64,000 nucleotides of DNA from Bradyrhizobium sp. in8p8 (lineage in GTDB: Bacteria > Pseudomonadota > Alphaproteobacteria > Rhizobiales > Xanthobacteraceae), in the NCBI RefSeq assembly GCF_000426845.1, contig NZ_AUGD01000004.1, positions 248,001 to 312,000 on the forward strand, read 5' to 3'. The stretch's first letter is position 1. Every line of letters begins with the position of its first letter. Below, one piece after another: positions 17,981 through 26,510 of the stretch. A program made the translations under genes and the position numbers. A model generated the notes under the pieces. That model had not been told where the DNA came from, did no database searches, and saw only the letters and a list, made by a program, of their open reading frames with translations.

Positions 17981-18592
17981 ATGACGGTGATCGAGACGGT
18001 CGAACAGCTGGAAGAGATCTACGGCCCCACCAATGATGCCTCGACCGTGAAAGTCGCCGACCATGTCACTCCGCTCTATCGCATCTTTATCGAGAAGGCG
18101 CCGTTCGCCGCGCTCGCGACGATTGGACCCGAAGGTATCGACTGCTCGCCGCGCGGCGATCTTCCCGGCTTCGTCCGCATCCATGATCCCAGGACGCTGA
18201 TGCTGCCGGACCGTCGCGGCAACAACCGGGTCGATTCCCTGCGCAATATCGTGCGCGACCCGCGCGTGTCGCTGATGTTCCTGATTCCGGGCTCCGGCAA
18301 TGCGGTCCGTGCCAACGGCCGCGCTTATCTTTCGATCGACCCGGAACTCCTGGCCTTGTTCAAGGTGGAGGGCAAGGCGCCGCGCAGCGTCATGGTGATG
18401 AACGTGGAAGAAATCTACTTCCAGTGCGCCCGAGCCATCGTCCGTTCCGACCTCTGGAATCCCGACAAGCGGGTCGATCCGAAGATGTTGCCGACGCCCG
18501 GACAGATCCTCGCCGAGATGAGCGAGAACAAGGTCGGCGGGGCGGAGTACGACCGCATCTGGCCGGAACGCGCAGCGGCGACGATGTGGTGA
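17981..18592 (+). CDS. pyridoxamine 5'-phosphate oxidase family protein
   Basis: 203 residues with the split-barrel FMN-binding fold. KAPFAALATIGPEGIDCSPRGDLPGFVRI and LMLPDRRGNNRVDSLRNIVRDPRVSLMFLIPG match a subfamily of small flavin-binding oxidoreductases rather than true PdxH. It follows phnN by 27 bases behind AAGGAGAG, so it is probably the last gene of the phosphonate transcript. Its role there is unknown; it may simply be a downstream passenger. A terminator-like hairpin follows at 18613-18630. Confidence 0.8.
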   Translation: MTVIETVEQLEEIYGPTNDASTVKVADHVTPLYRIFIEKAPFAALATIGPEGIDCSPRGDLPGFVRIHDPRTLMLPDRRGNNRVDSLRNIVRDPRVSLMFLIPGSGNAVRANGRAYLSIDPELLALFKVEGKAPRSVMVMNVEEIYFQCARAIVRSDLWNPDKRVDPKMLPTPGQILAEMSENKVGGAEYDRIWPERAAATMW

Positions 18593-18612
18593 GCCCGCTC
18601 GCGCCTTTCCCT

Positions 18613-18630
18613 CTCCCCGGAGGCGGGGAG
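18613..18630. terminator. terminator-like hairpin between convergent genes
   Basis: CTCCCC (18613-18618), loop GGAGGC, GGGGAG (18625-18630), inside TTTCCCTCTCCCC...GGTGAGG. It closes the phn transcript and the convergent SDR gene. The wording also fits a common Bradyrhizobium repeat fragment, so its function is not certain. Confidence 0.45.
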
Positions 18631-18648
18631 CGGTGAGGAGCGCGCGCC

Positions 18649-19380
18649 CTAATTGAACGCCATCCCGCCGCTCAGCGCGACCGTCTGCCCGGTCATGTAG
18701 GCGTTGTCGACCAGCAGCATTACGGCTTTCGCTACCTCCTCGGGCGTCCCGAAGCGGCCGAGCGGGATGCGGCTGACGAGCTGTGGTTGATCGCGCATCA
18801 TGTCGGTCTCGATCAGTGACGGCGCGACCGCATTGACGGTGATGCTCTCCTTCACGAGGCGGGCCGCATAGCCTCGCGTGAGGCCCTCCATGCCGGCCTT
18901 GGATGCGTTGTAGTGGGGCCCGATCGAGCCGGCGCCGCGCGCCGCGCCCGAGGAGATGTTGACGATCCGGCCCCATTTTCGGGCCCGCATCGATGGCAGC
19001 ACCGCCTGCGTGCAGAGGAAAGCGGATTTCAGGTTGACCAGGATCGTTCGGTCGAAATCCTCCTCCGTGAGATCGTCGATGCCGCGCGGGATGGCGATAC
19101 CGGCGTTGTTGACGAGGATGTCAATGGGCCCGAGTTCGGCTGTGACGTCCTCCACCATGGCAGCCACTTGCTCGCGCTGCGACACGTCGGCAGTGACGAC
19201 AATGGCTCGGCCGCGCTGCTTGCCGATCTCGCGGGCCAACTGCCCGGCCTCCTCTATCCGCTCGCGGCAATTGATCGCCACGGCCGCGCCGGCTTCCGCA
19301 AACGCGCGACAGACGGCGGCGCCGATCCCGCGTGAACCGCCGGTAACCAGCGCCGTGCGCCCCTTGAGTGTCCCTGACAT
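18649..19380 (-). CDS. SDR-family oxidoreductase (FabG-like)
   Basis: 243 residues, classical short-chain dehydrogenase. Cofactor motif TGGSRGIG near residues 13-20, NNAG in the structural motif ILVNNAGIAI, and the catalytic triad with Ser in NISSGAARG and Tyr/Lys in YNASK. The basic residues after the glycine motif and NCRER suggest NADP use. It is likely a 3-oxoacyl-(ACP) or similar keto-reductase in the cytoplasm. GGAG precedes the start by five bases. No nearby fatty-acid synthesis genes identify its substrate. Confidence 0.88.
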   Translation of the reverse strand: MSGTLKGRTALVTGGSRGIGAAVCRAFAEAGAAVAINCRERIEEAGQLAREIGKQRGRAIVVTADVSQREQVAAMVEDVTAELGPIDILVNNAGIAIPRGIDDLTEEDFDRTILVNLKSAFLCTQAVLPSMRARKWGRIVNISSGAARGAGSIGPHYNASKAGMEGLTRGYAARLVKESITVNAVAPSLIETDMMRDQPQLVSRIPLGRFGTPEEVAKAVMLLVDNAYMTGQTVALSGGMAFN

Positions 19381-19461
19381 GAATGCTCCGCTTGATCAGA
19401 CGAGGCGGGGATCGTCAGGCGGCCGCCGCGCGCATTCAATTCACAAGCTCGCTACACGAGA

Positions 19462-19965
19462 TCAGCCTCTGCGCCTCGCTCTGGTGCGCGCCGCCTTCTT
19501 CGCGGCCGCGGAGCGGGACCTGGCTCCCTTGGTGCGGCTCGCCTTTCGGGCTGCGGCCGAACGCGATGCGGCGGTTCGCCGGCTCGCCGCACGCTTGCCT
19601 TGCTTCGACAGCGCGCTGCGCGATGCAGTCGAACGTGGCTCTTTCTTCAGAACGTTCGCGACAGCGCGCGATACTTTCGGCCGGCGCTTCGGCGTACGTT
19701 TGCCCTGGCCGACCTCGTACGCGTATTTGGCACTGCGGCGCGTTGACTTCTTGGTCCGCCCTTTTCGTGGTGGCGGTAGGTCGACGCCGGCCCGGCGCGC
19801 CTCGGAGAGGCCGATGGCAATGGCTTGCTTGGTCGACCGCGCACCATGCTTGCCCTTCCGGATCCTGTCGATCTGGTCCTTGACGAATTCGCCGGCCTGC
19901 GTGCTCGCCGATTTGCCAGCGCGTTTGTCCCGCCTGGCTTTGCGAACAACTTCCTGTCTTGGCAT
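19462..19965 (-). CDS. DUF6496-like, highly basic histone-H1-like protein
   Basis: 167 residues with about one third Arg/Lys. The N-terminal half (DQIDRIRKGKHGARSTKQAIAIGLSEARRAGVDLPPP) is a conserved folded block I associate with DUF6496; the C-terminal half is a low-complexity Ala/Arg/Lys/Ser tail, resembling bacterial histone-H1-like DNA-binding tails. GGGGAG stands eight bases before the ATG. It probably binds nucleic acid, but that rests on composition. The gene stands alone between unrelated genes. Confidence 0.75.
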   Translation of the reverse strand: MPRQEVVRKARRDKRAGKSASTQAGEFVKDQIDRIRKGKHGARSTKQAIAIGLSEARRAGVDLPPPRKGRTKKSTRRSAKYAYEVGQGKRTPKRRPKVSRAVANVLKKEPRSTASRSALSKQGKRAASRRTAASRSAAARKASRTKGARSRSAAAKKAARTRARRRG

Positions 19966-20033
19966 GGGTCGAACTCCCCTTCCTAATTCGAGGAATATCT
20001 GACCGCAACGCGCAAGACAGAAGATCGATCCGT

Positions 20034-20816
20034 CTAGCTCCTCAGCGCCGCCAGCAACTCATCCGGACGCTCGGCCATGATCATGTGACCGGCGCCCGGC
20101 ACGATGACTGTTTTCGCATGCGGGATCGCAGCCGCGAGCGCCTTGCCGGCCTTGGCGGGCGTCATCATGTCCCGCTCGCCGAGGATCAGCGTCGTCGGCA
20201 CCTTCACGCTCGCGGCGGCTTGAAGTGCGTTCGTATAGGAATTGCACGCGGACAGATCCCTGAACAGCACGCCCGGCTCGCAAGCCTTCAGCACCGCCTG
20301 CGCGCTGCCATGCATCCACAGGCCCGGCGCAAGGCTGCCGCCGAGTTCGGCCCTGAAGCCGAGGCCCCAGATCGAGACCATGTCGTTTGCATCCTGTGAG
20401 TTGGCTTCGGCGGCCTTGAGCAGATCCGGGCCGACTGTCATGGTCGCGGCGGTGCCGATCAGGCTCAGGGCGGAAACCTTTTCCGGGTGGCGCGCCGCCG
20501 TCTCCAGCGAGATCAGCGAGCCCATGGAATGGCCTATCAAATGCGCCTTCGAAGCGCCCGCCGCATCGAGCAGCGCCGCGGTCCAGTCGGCCATCTCGGC
20601 GATGCTGCCGAGCGATGGCCCCGCCGAGCGGCCGTGGCCCGGCAGGTCGGGCGCCAGCACGCCAAAGCCGTGATGGGCGAACCAGCGCGTATGCAGCGCC
20701 CATGTCGAATGATCGAAGCCGGCGCCGTGGATGAAAACGACCGCAGGCAGCGACTTGTCGAAGTCGCGGCCGCCGGTTGCCGCGAACACTTCAGTGCCGT
20801 TGACGGAGAGCTTCAT
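20034..20816 (-). CDS. alpha/beta-fold hydrolase
   Basis: 260 residues with FIHGAGFDHSTW (oxyanion region), DLPGHGRSAGP and the nucleophile elbow GHSMGS (Ser97). Acid and base residues are likely in LILGERDMMTP and PGAGHMIM. It is a soluble esterase or lactonase-type enzyme of unknown substrate. The start MKLSVNGTEVF at 20816 follows AAAGG by about eight bases. It begins four bases past the metY stop, so the two genes share a transcript. Confidence 0.85.
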   Translation of the reverse strand: MKLSVNGTEVFAATGGRDFDKSLPAVVFIHGAGFDHSTWALHTRWFAHHGFGVLAPDLPGHGRSAGPSLGSIAEMADWTAALLDAAGASKAHLIGHSMGSLISLETAARHPEKVSALSLIGTAATMTVGPDLLKAAEANSQDANDMVSIWGLGFRAELGGSLAPGLWMHGSAQAVLKACEPGVLFRDLSACNSYTNALQAAASVKVPTTLILGERDMMTPAKAGKALAAAIPHAKTVIVPGAGHMIMAERPDELLAALRS

Positions 20817-20820
20817 GACG

Positions 20821-22116
20821 TCAGACCTTTTGCGAGATGCGCAGTGCCTGCGCGAGATCGTCAATGATGTCGCTTGCCGTCTCGATGCCGACCGACAGCC
20901 GCACCAGCTCCTCGCCGATGCCGGCGGCCTTGAGCTGCTCGGCGTCCATTTGCTGATGCGTGGTCGATGCGGGGTGGATCACCAGCGTCTTGGCGTCGCC
21001 GACATTGGCGAGATGGCTGACCATGCGCAAGCTCTCGATGAACTTGCGGCCCGCCGGCCGGCCGCCCTTAATGCCGAAGGAGATGATTGAGCCGGCGCCG
21101 CGCGGCAGGAGTTGTTTCGCGAGTTGGTAGTCCGTGTGCGTCTCCAGCGAGGGATGCAGCACCCAGTCGACCGCCTTATTGGATTTCAGCGCTTCCAGTA
21201 CGAGATGCGTGTTCTGCATGTGGCGGTCCATGCGTACGGGAAGCGTTTCGATGCCCTGCAACAGCTGGAACGCGTTCGTCGGCGAGAGGCAGGCGCCGAA
21301 ATCGCGCAGACCCTCGTTGCGCGCGCGCATGATGAAGGCTGCGGTGCCGAACTGCTCGTCGAAGACTATACCGTGGTAGCCGCCATAGGGCTCCGTCAGC
21401 ACGCCGAACTTGCCTGATGCGCGCCAGTCGAAGCGGCCGCCATCGACGATCGCGCCGCCGATCGCGATGCCGTGGCCGCCGATCCACTTGGTCGCCGAAT
21501 GCATGACGATGTCGGCCCCTAGCTCGATCGGCCGGCTGAGATAGGGTGTGGCAAAAGTGTTGTCGATCAGCAGCGGGATCTTGGCCTCATGCGCGATCGC
21601 CGCGACCTTCGGGATATCGAGCACTTCCAGGCCGGGATTGCCGATCGTCTCGCCGATCACGAGCTTGGTGTTCGGCTTGATCGCCGCGCGGAATGCATCG
21701 AGGTCGCGCGGTTTGACGAACGTCGTGGTGATGCCGAAACGCGGCAGCGTATGCGCGAGCAGGTTGATGGTGCCGCCATAGAGCGAACTCGACGCCACGA
21801 TGTGGTCGCCGGCATTGAGCAGCGTCGCGATGGCCAGATGCAGCGCGGCCATGCCGCTCGCGGTGCAGATCGCGCCGACGCCGCCCTCAAGCGCCGCGAT
21901 TCGCTCCTCGAGGACGCCCGTAGTCGGATTGGAGATGCGCGTGTAGATGTGCCCGGCGCGCTCCAGGTTGAACAGCGCGGCCGCGTGATCGGAATCCTGG
22001 AACACGTAGGACGTGGTCTGGTAGATCGGCACTGCGCGGGCGCCGGTGACGGGATCCGGATGCTGCCCGGCATGCAGGCTCAGGGTCTCGAAGGCAGGCG
22101 GCTTTGGCGCGGGCAT
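20821..22116 (-). CDS. metY: O-acetylhomoserine sulfhydrylase (MetY type)
   Basis: 431 residues, the length of MetY rather than the shorter MetZ/cystathionine enzymes. PLP-dependent transsulfuration-family fold: SLHAGQHPDPVTGARAVPIYQTTSYVF at the start, Tyr/Arg in YTRISNPTT, and the PLP lysine in SATKWIGGHG. It uses O-acetylhomoserine and sulfide to form homocysteine for methionine synthesis. ATG 22116 is the family-conserved start. I looked upstream (22117-22248) for a SAM-II riboswitch, common in front of such genes, and saw none. Confidence 0.92.
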   Translation of the reverse strand: MPAPKPPAFETLSLHAGQHPDPVTGARAVPIYQTTSYVFQDSDHAAALFNLERAGHIYTRISNPTTGVLEERIAALEGGVGAICTASGMAALHLAIATLLNAGDHIVASSSLYGGTINLLAHTLPRFGITTTFVKPRDLDAFRAAIKPNTKLVIGETIGNPGLEVLDIPKVAAIAHEAKIPLLIDNTFATPYLSRPIELGADIVMHSATKWIGGHGIAIGGAIVDGGRFDWRASGKFGVLTEPYGGYHGIVFDEQFGTAAFIMRARNEGLRDFGACLSPTNAFQLLQGIETLPVRMDRHMQNTHLVLEALKSNKAVDWVLHPSLETHTDYQLAKQLLPRGAGSIISFGIKGGRPAGRKFIESLRMVSHLANVGDAKTLVIHPASTTHQQMDAEQLKAAGIGEELVRLSVGIETASDIIDDLAQALRISQKV

Positions 22117-22187
22117 GCGTGGCCTCGTTGGTCGGTCGGCGATGGGGCGTTGTGCCACAAAACGGAGCGCCGCGTCAGCCCATTGAT

Positions 22188-22209
22188 GGAGAGGGTGCGC
22201 TCCCTCTCC
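22188..22209. terminator. hairpin between the IclR gene and metY
   Basis: GGAGAGGG (22188-22195), loop TGCGCT, CCCTCTCC (22202-22209). It lies 40 bases past the stop of the IclR-family gene, on the same strand, and 70 bases before metY. It may end the regulator transcript or be a repeat fragment. No U-run is seen. Confidence 0.45.
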
Positions 22210-22248
22210 CGGCAAACCGGGCGAGGTGAAGCGAACACCGTCTGCGCC

Positions 22249-23052
22249 TTAGCCTCCGATTGCCTGTTCGATGATCCGCGCCTCCCGCAATAGAACCTCC
22301 GCGACCTCCTGTTCGCGCCTTGGCCCGAGCCGTGTTCGCACTGCGGAGACGGTCATGGCCGCGGCGGGGCGGCCGTCGGGGGTCTTGATCCAGGTTGAAA
22401 TCGACTTCGTGCCCTGCACCAGCCCGATCTCTCGCCTGCCGTATCCCAGCCGTCGTGCGGCGGTCACCTCGCCGAGGACCGTCGCGATGTCGGTTTTGTA
22501 CGCTTCGAACCTCTTCTCGTTGGCCGCGACGATCCTTCGCGCGTCCTGCGCCGGCATCGCGGCGAGAATGGCGACGCCGGCGCTGGAGACGCCGAGCGGC
22601 CTGCGGGCACCGACCTCGATGGACAGCACCTGTATCGGATAGATTCCGATCCGGCGATCCACGCATAGCGTATCGTTGCCGGTCCGCACGGTCAGGAACA
22701 GCGTGTCGCCGATCTCGCTGGACGCGCGTTGCAGCGAGGGGTTTGCGGCGATCAGCAATCGCGATGGCCGCGGCCGTGCCAGCGCCAGTTCAGGCACCTG
22801 GTTGCCGATCGCGTAGTGGCCGCTCCGCTCGTTTCGCTCGACGATGCCCTCCTCGATCAGCACGTGCACGATGCGATGCACGGTGGGGCGGGTGAGGCCG
22901 GTGGCCTGCACCACCTCGGCCAATGGCACACCGGCCTCACGGCCTGCGGCAAGAATGCGCAGCACCGCGAGGGCGCGCCGGATTGCCTGTGCGCCCGAGC
23001 GCGGTTCCGATGCACTGTTGCGTGCTGGCCTTCTGGGATTTGCCTTGTCCAT
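22249..23052 (-). CDS. IclR-family transcriptional regulator
   Basis: 267 residues. An N-terminal winged helix (AIRRALAVLRILA, VPLAEVVQATGLTRPTVHRIVHVLIEEGIVER) is followed by the IclR effector domain (LGVSSAGVAILAAMP, RGYG-like RLGYGRREIGLVQGTKSISTW). It is divergent from the TctC gene and the catabolic cluster, which it probably controls. A 9-bp-arm palindrome overlaps the assigned start codon, a sign of autoregulation. Starts upstream of ATG 23052 are also open. Confidence 0.88.
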   Translation of the reverse strand: MDKANPRRPARNSASEPRSGAQAIRRALAVLRILAAGREAGVPLAEVVQATGLTRPTVHRIVHVLIEEGIVERNERSGHYAIGNQVPELALARPRPSRLLIAANPSLQRASSEIGDTLFLTVRTGNDTLCVDRRIGIYPIQVLSIEVGARRPLGVSSAGVAILAAMPAQDARRIVAANEKRFEAYKTDIATVLGEVTAARRLGYGRREIGLVQGTKSISTWIKTPDGRPAAAMTVSAVRTRLGPRREQEVAEVLLREARIIEQAIGG

Positions 23053-23064
23053 AATATGGACAAG
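23044..23064. promoter_or_regulatory. palindrome, likely IclR-type operator
   Basis: Perfect arms CTTGTCCAT (23044-23052) and ATGGACAAG (23056-23064) around AAT. It overlaps the start of the divergent IclR-family gene and sits 116 bases upstream of the catabolic cluster. IclR proteins bind palindromes of about this length, so I infer autoregulation and control of the cluster. Confidence 0.6.
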
Positions 23065-23179
23065 AACGCCACAATTCACTCGACAGGACAAGCGCGCATC
23101 TGGAGATTGCGCGGCGATCGGGCGCCATGCGCAATGTCAGGCGCTCGAGATGAATTGGAAGCGCCGCCGGGAGGTTAAC

Positions 23180-24145
23180 ATGAGATTAATCTGGATTGCC
23201 ATAGCTGCCGTCACTGCGATGCTGGCGGGACCTGCGTCGGGCCAGGAATGGCCGGCGCGCAACGTCAAGCTGATCGTGCCCTATCCCGCCGGCGGCAACG
23301 TCGACAGCGCCGCGCGCATCGTCGCCGATAAGCTCCAGGAAAGGCTCGGCCAGCCCTTTGTCATCGAGAACAAGGCCGGAGCCGGCGGCATGATCGCGGG
23401 CGAGGCTTTCGCCAAGTCCGCGCCTGACGGCTACACGCTGTTCGTCGGCGCTAACGGACCGGTGCTGTTTGCGACCGAGATCAACAAGCGCGACGCCTAC
23501 AACTGGAAGAAGGACTTCCTCCCGATCTCCACGATCTCGATGACGCCGCTGGTGCTCGAGGTTCATCCTTCGGTACAGGCAACGACGCTCAAGGAGTTTC
23601 TCGATCTCGCCAAGCGCGAGCCCGGCAAGCTGACCATGGCCTCGCCCGGCCCCGGCACCACCAACCATCTGCTCAGCGAGCTGATGCAGTCGAATCTCGG
23701 CCTGCAGTGGGTCACCGCGCACTATCGCGGCAATGCGCCGGCGATCAATGATCTGCTCGGTGGTCAGGTCCAGTTCGCGTTCGACCAGCTCACGGTCAGC
23801 CTGCAGCATATCAAGGCCGGCCTGTTCCGTGCGCTCGCCGTCACCAGCCCGCACCGCCTGAAGTCCCTGCCTGATGTGCCGACCTTCGCCGAACTCGGCT
23901 ACAAGGAATTCGACGGACAGACCTTTACCGGCCTGTTCGCGCCCGCGGGCACGCCGGCTCCCATCGTCGACAAGCTGCACGAGACGCTGGTCGCGATCCT
24001 CAAGGACCCCGCCGTGATCGACAAGTTCGAGAAGCTCGGTGGCGAAGCCACGCCGATGACGCCAGCCGAATTCAAGGCCTATCTCGAACGCGAGGACGCC
24101 AAGTGGATTCCCGTGGTGCGCAAGGCCAACATCAGGGCGGACTGA
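23180..24145 (+). CDS. TctC-type (Bug) periplasmic substrate-binding protein
   Basis: 321 residues with a signal peptide (MRLIWIAIAAVTAMLAGPASGQ) and family blocks VKLIVPYPAGGNVDSAAR, VIENKAGAGGMIAGE, APDGYTLFVG and LPDVPTFAELGY. Bug proteins capture carboxylates or aromatic acids for a tripartite TctAB transporter; no TctA or TctB gene is in the window, as is common for this large paralogous family. GGAGG precedes ATG by five bases. First gene of the IclR-controlled cluster; it probably binds the pathway substrate. Confidence 0.9.
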   Translation: MRLIWIAIAAVTAMLAGPASGQEWPARNVKLIVPYPAGGNVDSAARIVADKLQERLGQPFVIENKAGAGGMIAGEAFAKSAPDGYTLFVGANGPVLFATEINKRDAYNWKKDFLPISTISMTPLVLEVHPSVQATTLKEFLDLAKREPGKLTMASPGPGTTNHLLSELMQSNLGLQWVTAHYRGNAPAINDLLGGQVQFAFDQLTVSLQHIKAGLFRALAVTSPHRLKSLPDVPTFAELGYKEFDGQTFTGLFAPAGTPAPIVDKLHETLVAILKDPAVIDKFEKLGGEATPMTPAEFKAYLEREDAKWIPVVRKANIRAD

Positions 24146-24148
24146 TCG

Positions 24149-24766
24149 ATGCGGATCGATCCCACCGAGCTCGGCGCGGAGCGCATCTACCGGCTGATGA
24201 CCGGCATCGTGGTGCCGCGCCCGATCGCGTGGGTGACGAGCCTGTCCAGCAAGGGCGTGCTCAATCTCGCGCCCTTCAGCGCCTTCACCTTCGTCTCGCA
24301 GAAGCCGCCGATGCTCGCGATCAGCGTCGGCCGCAAGGGCGCCAATTACAAGGACACCGCGCACAACATCCTCGACACCGGGGAGTATGTCATCCACATC
24401 GCCGACACGCCTCTGATGAATGCGGTGCACGACAGCTCGGTCGAGCACCCGCCTGAAATCAGCGAGGTCGAGCATCTCGGGCTCGAAACGCTGCCCTGCG
24501 ATCTCGTCAAGGTGCGCCGGCTTGCCGCCGCACCGATCGCGATGGAATGCCGCTTCCGGCAGTGCCTCGAATTCGGCGAGGCCAAGAGCCGGCTCATCGT
24601 CGGTGAGGTCGTGATGTTCCATTTGCGCGACGGCCTCGTGAACGACGGCAAGGTCGAGACCAAGGCGCTCGATCCGATCGCACGCATCGGCGGCCCGCGC
24701 TACGCGCGGCTCGGCGAGATCGTGACGCTCAACACCGTCTTCCAGACTCCCAAATCGAAAGACTGA
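24149..24766 (+). CDS. flavin reductase-like (FMN-binding split barrel) protein
   Basis: 205 residues. LMTGIVVPRPIAWVTSLSSKGVLNLAPFSAF is the flavin-reductase-like domain core, with FVSQKPPMLAISVGRKG next; KDTAHNILDTGEYVIHI is another family block. Homologues serve as the reductase of two-component monooxygenases or as stand-alone FMN proteins. It starts three bases after the TctC stop, in the same operon as ring-fission-type enzymes, but no matching oxygenase is present. Its part in the pathway is therefore open. Confidence 0.82.
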   Translation: MRIDPTELGAERIYRLMTGIVVPRPIAWVTSLSSKGVLNLAPFSAFTFVSQKPPMLAISVGRKGANYKDTAHNILDTGEYVIHIADTPLMNAVHDSSVEHPPEISEVEHLGLETLPCDLVKVRRLAAAPIAMECRFRQCLEFGEAKSRLIVGEVVMFHLRDGLVNDGKVETKALDPIARIGGPRYARLGEIVTLNTVFQTPKSKD

Positions 24767-24818
24767 ATGCGCGGGTCTGTCTTGGGCCCCGCTGCCTCAC
24801 GATCATTGGAGGAATACA

Positions 24819-25679
24819 ATGCGACTCCTGAGCTATCTCCTGGACGGAGAGCCGCGCTATGGCGCGGCCGTCGAAGGCGGCGTGGTCGATCTGACCAAAC
24901 GCATCGGCCGTGACTTTTGCGACCTGAAGGCGCTGATCGCGGCGAATGCGCTTGGCGATGCGCAGGAAGCGGTCGCCGGACAGAAGCCCGATTACGCGCT
25001 GGACAAGCTCGTCCTGCTGCCGCCGGTACTGGCGCCGGAAAAGCTCTGGTGCATCGGCGTCAACTATGCCGAGCGCAATGCGGAATACAAAGACAATTCG
25101 GACCTGCCCAAATATCCCAGCCTGTTCGTGCGCAGCATGTCCTCCATGACGGGCTCCGGCCAGCCGTTGGAGAAACCCAAAGTCTCGGATCAGCTCGACT
25201 ATGAAGGCGAGCTCGTCATCGTGATCGGGCAGGGCGGCCGCCACATCCCGCGAGAGAAAGCATGGTCGCACATTTTCGGCATGACGCTGTGCAACGAGGG
25301 CACGATCCGCGACTGGCTGCGCCACGGCAAGTTCAACGTCACGCAGGGCAAGAATTTCGACCGCTCCGGCAGCATCGGTCCCTGGATCGTCACCGCGGAC
25401 GAGCTCGACCCGCGCGGCCCCCACGACATCGTCACGCGTGTCAACGGCGAGGTACGGCAGCAGGACACGACCGAGCGGCTGATGTTCCCGTTCGATCTCC
25501 TGATCTCCTATCTCTCAACATTCGCGACGCTGAAGCCCGGCGACATGATCGTGACGGGTACGCCGACTGGGGCCGGCGCGCGCTTTGATCCGCCGCGCTG
25601 GCTCAAGGCTGGCGACGTCGTCGAGGTCGAATCCAGCCGCATCGGCGTGCTGCGCAACACCGTTGCCGCGGAGCAATAG
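24819..25679 (+). CDS. fumarylacetoacetate hydrolase (FAH) family protein
   Basis: 286 residues with an N-terminal cap and a C-terminal FAH barrel. KLWCIGVNYAERNAEYKDN, YEGELVIVIGQGGRHI (metal-binding Glu residues) and GTPTGAGARFDPPRWLKAGDVVEVE are the typical blocks. Relatives act as acylpyruvate hydrolase, HHDD isomerase or OPET decarboxylase. GGAGG with six-base spacing sets the start. Together with the following hydratase it suggests late steps of a meta-cleavage pathway. Confidence 0.88.
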   Translation: MRLLSYLLDGEPRYGAAVEGGVVDLTKRIGRDFCDLKALIAANALGDAQEAVAGQKPDYALDKLVLLPPVLAPEKLWCIGVNYAERNAEYKDNSDLPKYPSLFVRSMSSMTGSGQPLEKPKVSDQLDYEGELVIVIGQGGRHIPREKAWSHIFGMTLCNEGTIRDWLRHGKFNVTQGKNFDRSGSIGPWIVTADELDPRGPHDIVTRVNGEVRQQDTTERLMFPFDLLISYLSTFATLKPGDMIVTGTPTGAGARFDPPRWLKAGDVVEVESSRIGVLRNTVAAEQ

Positions 25680-25682
25680 GCC

Positions 25683-26486
25683 ATGCTGGACGCTGCCACG
25701 ATCGAACGTCTCGCCGCCCGGCTTGACGAGGCCGAACGCACCAAGACGCTGATCCCGATGTTCTCGAAGGAATATCCGGATTTCAGCATCGAGGATGCCT
25801 ACGCCGTCCAGCGCGCCTGGACCAAGCTGCAGCTCGGCCGCGGCCGGATCATCAAGGGGCACAAGATCGGCCTGACCTCGAAGGCGATGCAGAACGCGGT
25901 CGGCATCAGCGAGCCCGATTACGGCGTGCTGTTCGCGGATATGTTCTATGCCGACGCGACGCCTGTTCCGTTCGACCGCTTTCACGCGCCGCGCATCGAG
26001 GTCGAGCTCGCCTTCGTGCTGAAGGCACCTCTGCGCGGGCCCGATTGCACCATCTTCGATGTGCTGAACGCCACCGACTACGTCACCCCCGCGCTGGAGA
26101 TTCTGGAGACGCGCATGCACCGCGTCGATCCGGAGACAGGGAAGACCCGCAAGGTCATGGACACGATCTCGGACAACGCGGCCAACGCCGCGCTGGTGCT
26201 CGGCGGAAGGCCGATCCGCCCGATGGATGCGGACCTGCGCTGGATCGGAGCGCTGCTGTTCCGCAACGGCGAGGTCGAGGAGACCGGGCTTGCCGCCGGC
26301 GTGCTCAATCATCCGGCGAATGGCATCGCCTGGCTCGCTAATCGCCTCGCGCCGCATGACGAGCATCTGGCGGCCGGCGAGGTCGTGCTGGCGGGCTCGT
26401 TCACCCGGCCCGTCGACATCCGCCGCGGTGATACCTTCCATGCCGACTACGGCGCCTTCGGCTCGGTGTCGTGCCAGTTCGTCTGA
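25683..26486 (+). CDS. hpaH: 2-oxo-hepta-3-ene-1,7-dioate hydratase-like (HpaH/MhpD family)
   Basis: 267 residues, the same length as E. coli Hpa[42 protein letters not shown] (metal-binding Glu), [12 protein letters not shown] and [18 protein letters not shown] [14 protein letters not shown] are HpaH-family blocks. It would hydrate a 2-oxo-alkenoate before an aldolase step. It follows the FAH gene by three bases. The paired aldolase (HpaI) and the ring-cleavage dioxygenase are not in the window. A related activity, 4-oxalocrotonate decarboxylase, is possible. Confidence 0.82.
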   Translation: MLDAATIERLAARLDEAERTKTLIPMFSKEYPDFSIEDAYAVQRAWTKLQLGRGRIIKGHKIGLTSKAMQNAVGISEPDYGVLFADMFYADATPVPFDRFHAPRIEVELAFVLKAPLRGPDCTIFDVLNATDYVTPALEILETRMHRVDPETGKTRKVMDTISDNAANAALVLGGRPIRPMDADLRWIGALLFRNGEVEETGLAAGVLNHPANGIAWLANRLAPHDEHLAAGEVVLAGSFTRPVDIRRGDTFHADYGAFGSVSCQFV

Positions 26487-26510
26487 CCCAATAACAGGAG
26501 GGAGCGTATC

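Noticed and set aside
17309..18976. Very long minus-strand open frame (555 codons) across phnN and its downstream gene
   Set aside because: Antisense to clearly coding phnN and an FMN-type protein; composition (Arg/His/Ala-rich, no domain) is what a GC-rich antisense frame gives.
22117..22248. SAM-II riboswitch before metY
   Set aside because: Common before such genes in alphaproteobacteria, so I searched the region on the minus strand; the conserved aptamer phrases are not there, only a GGAGAGGG/CCCTCTCC hairpin.
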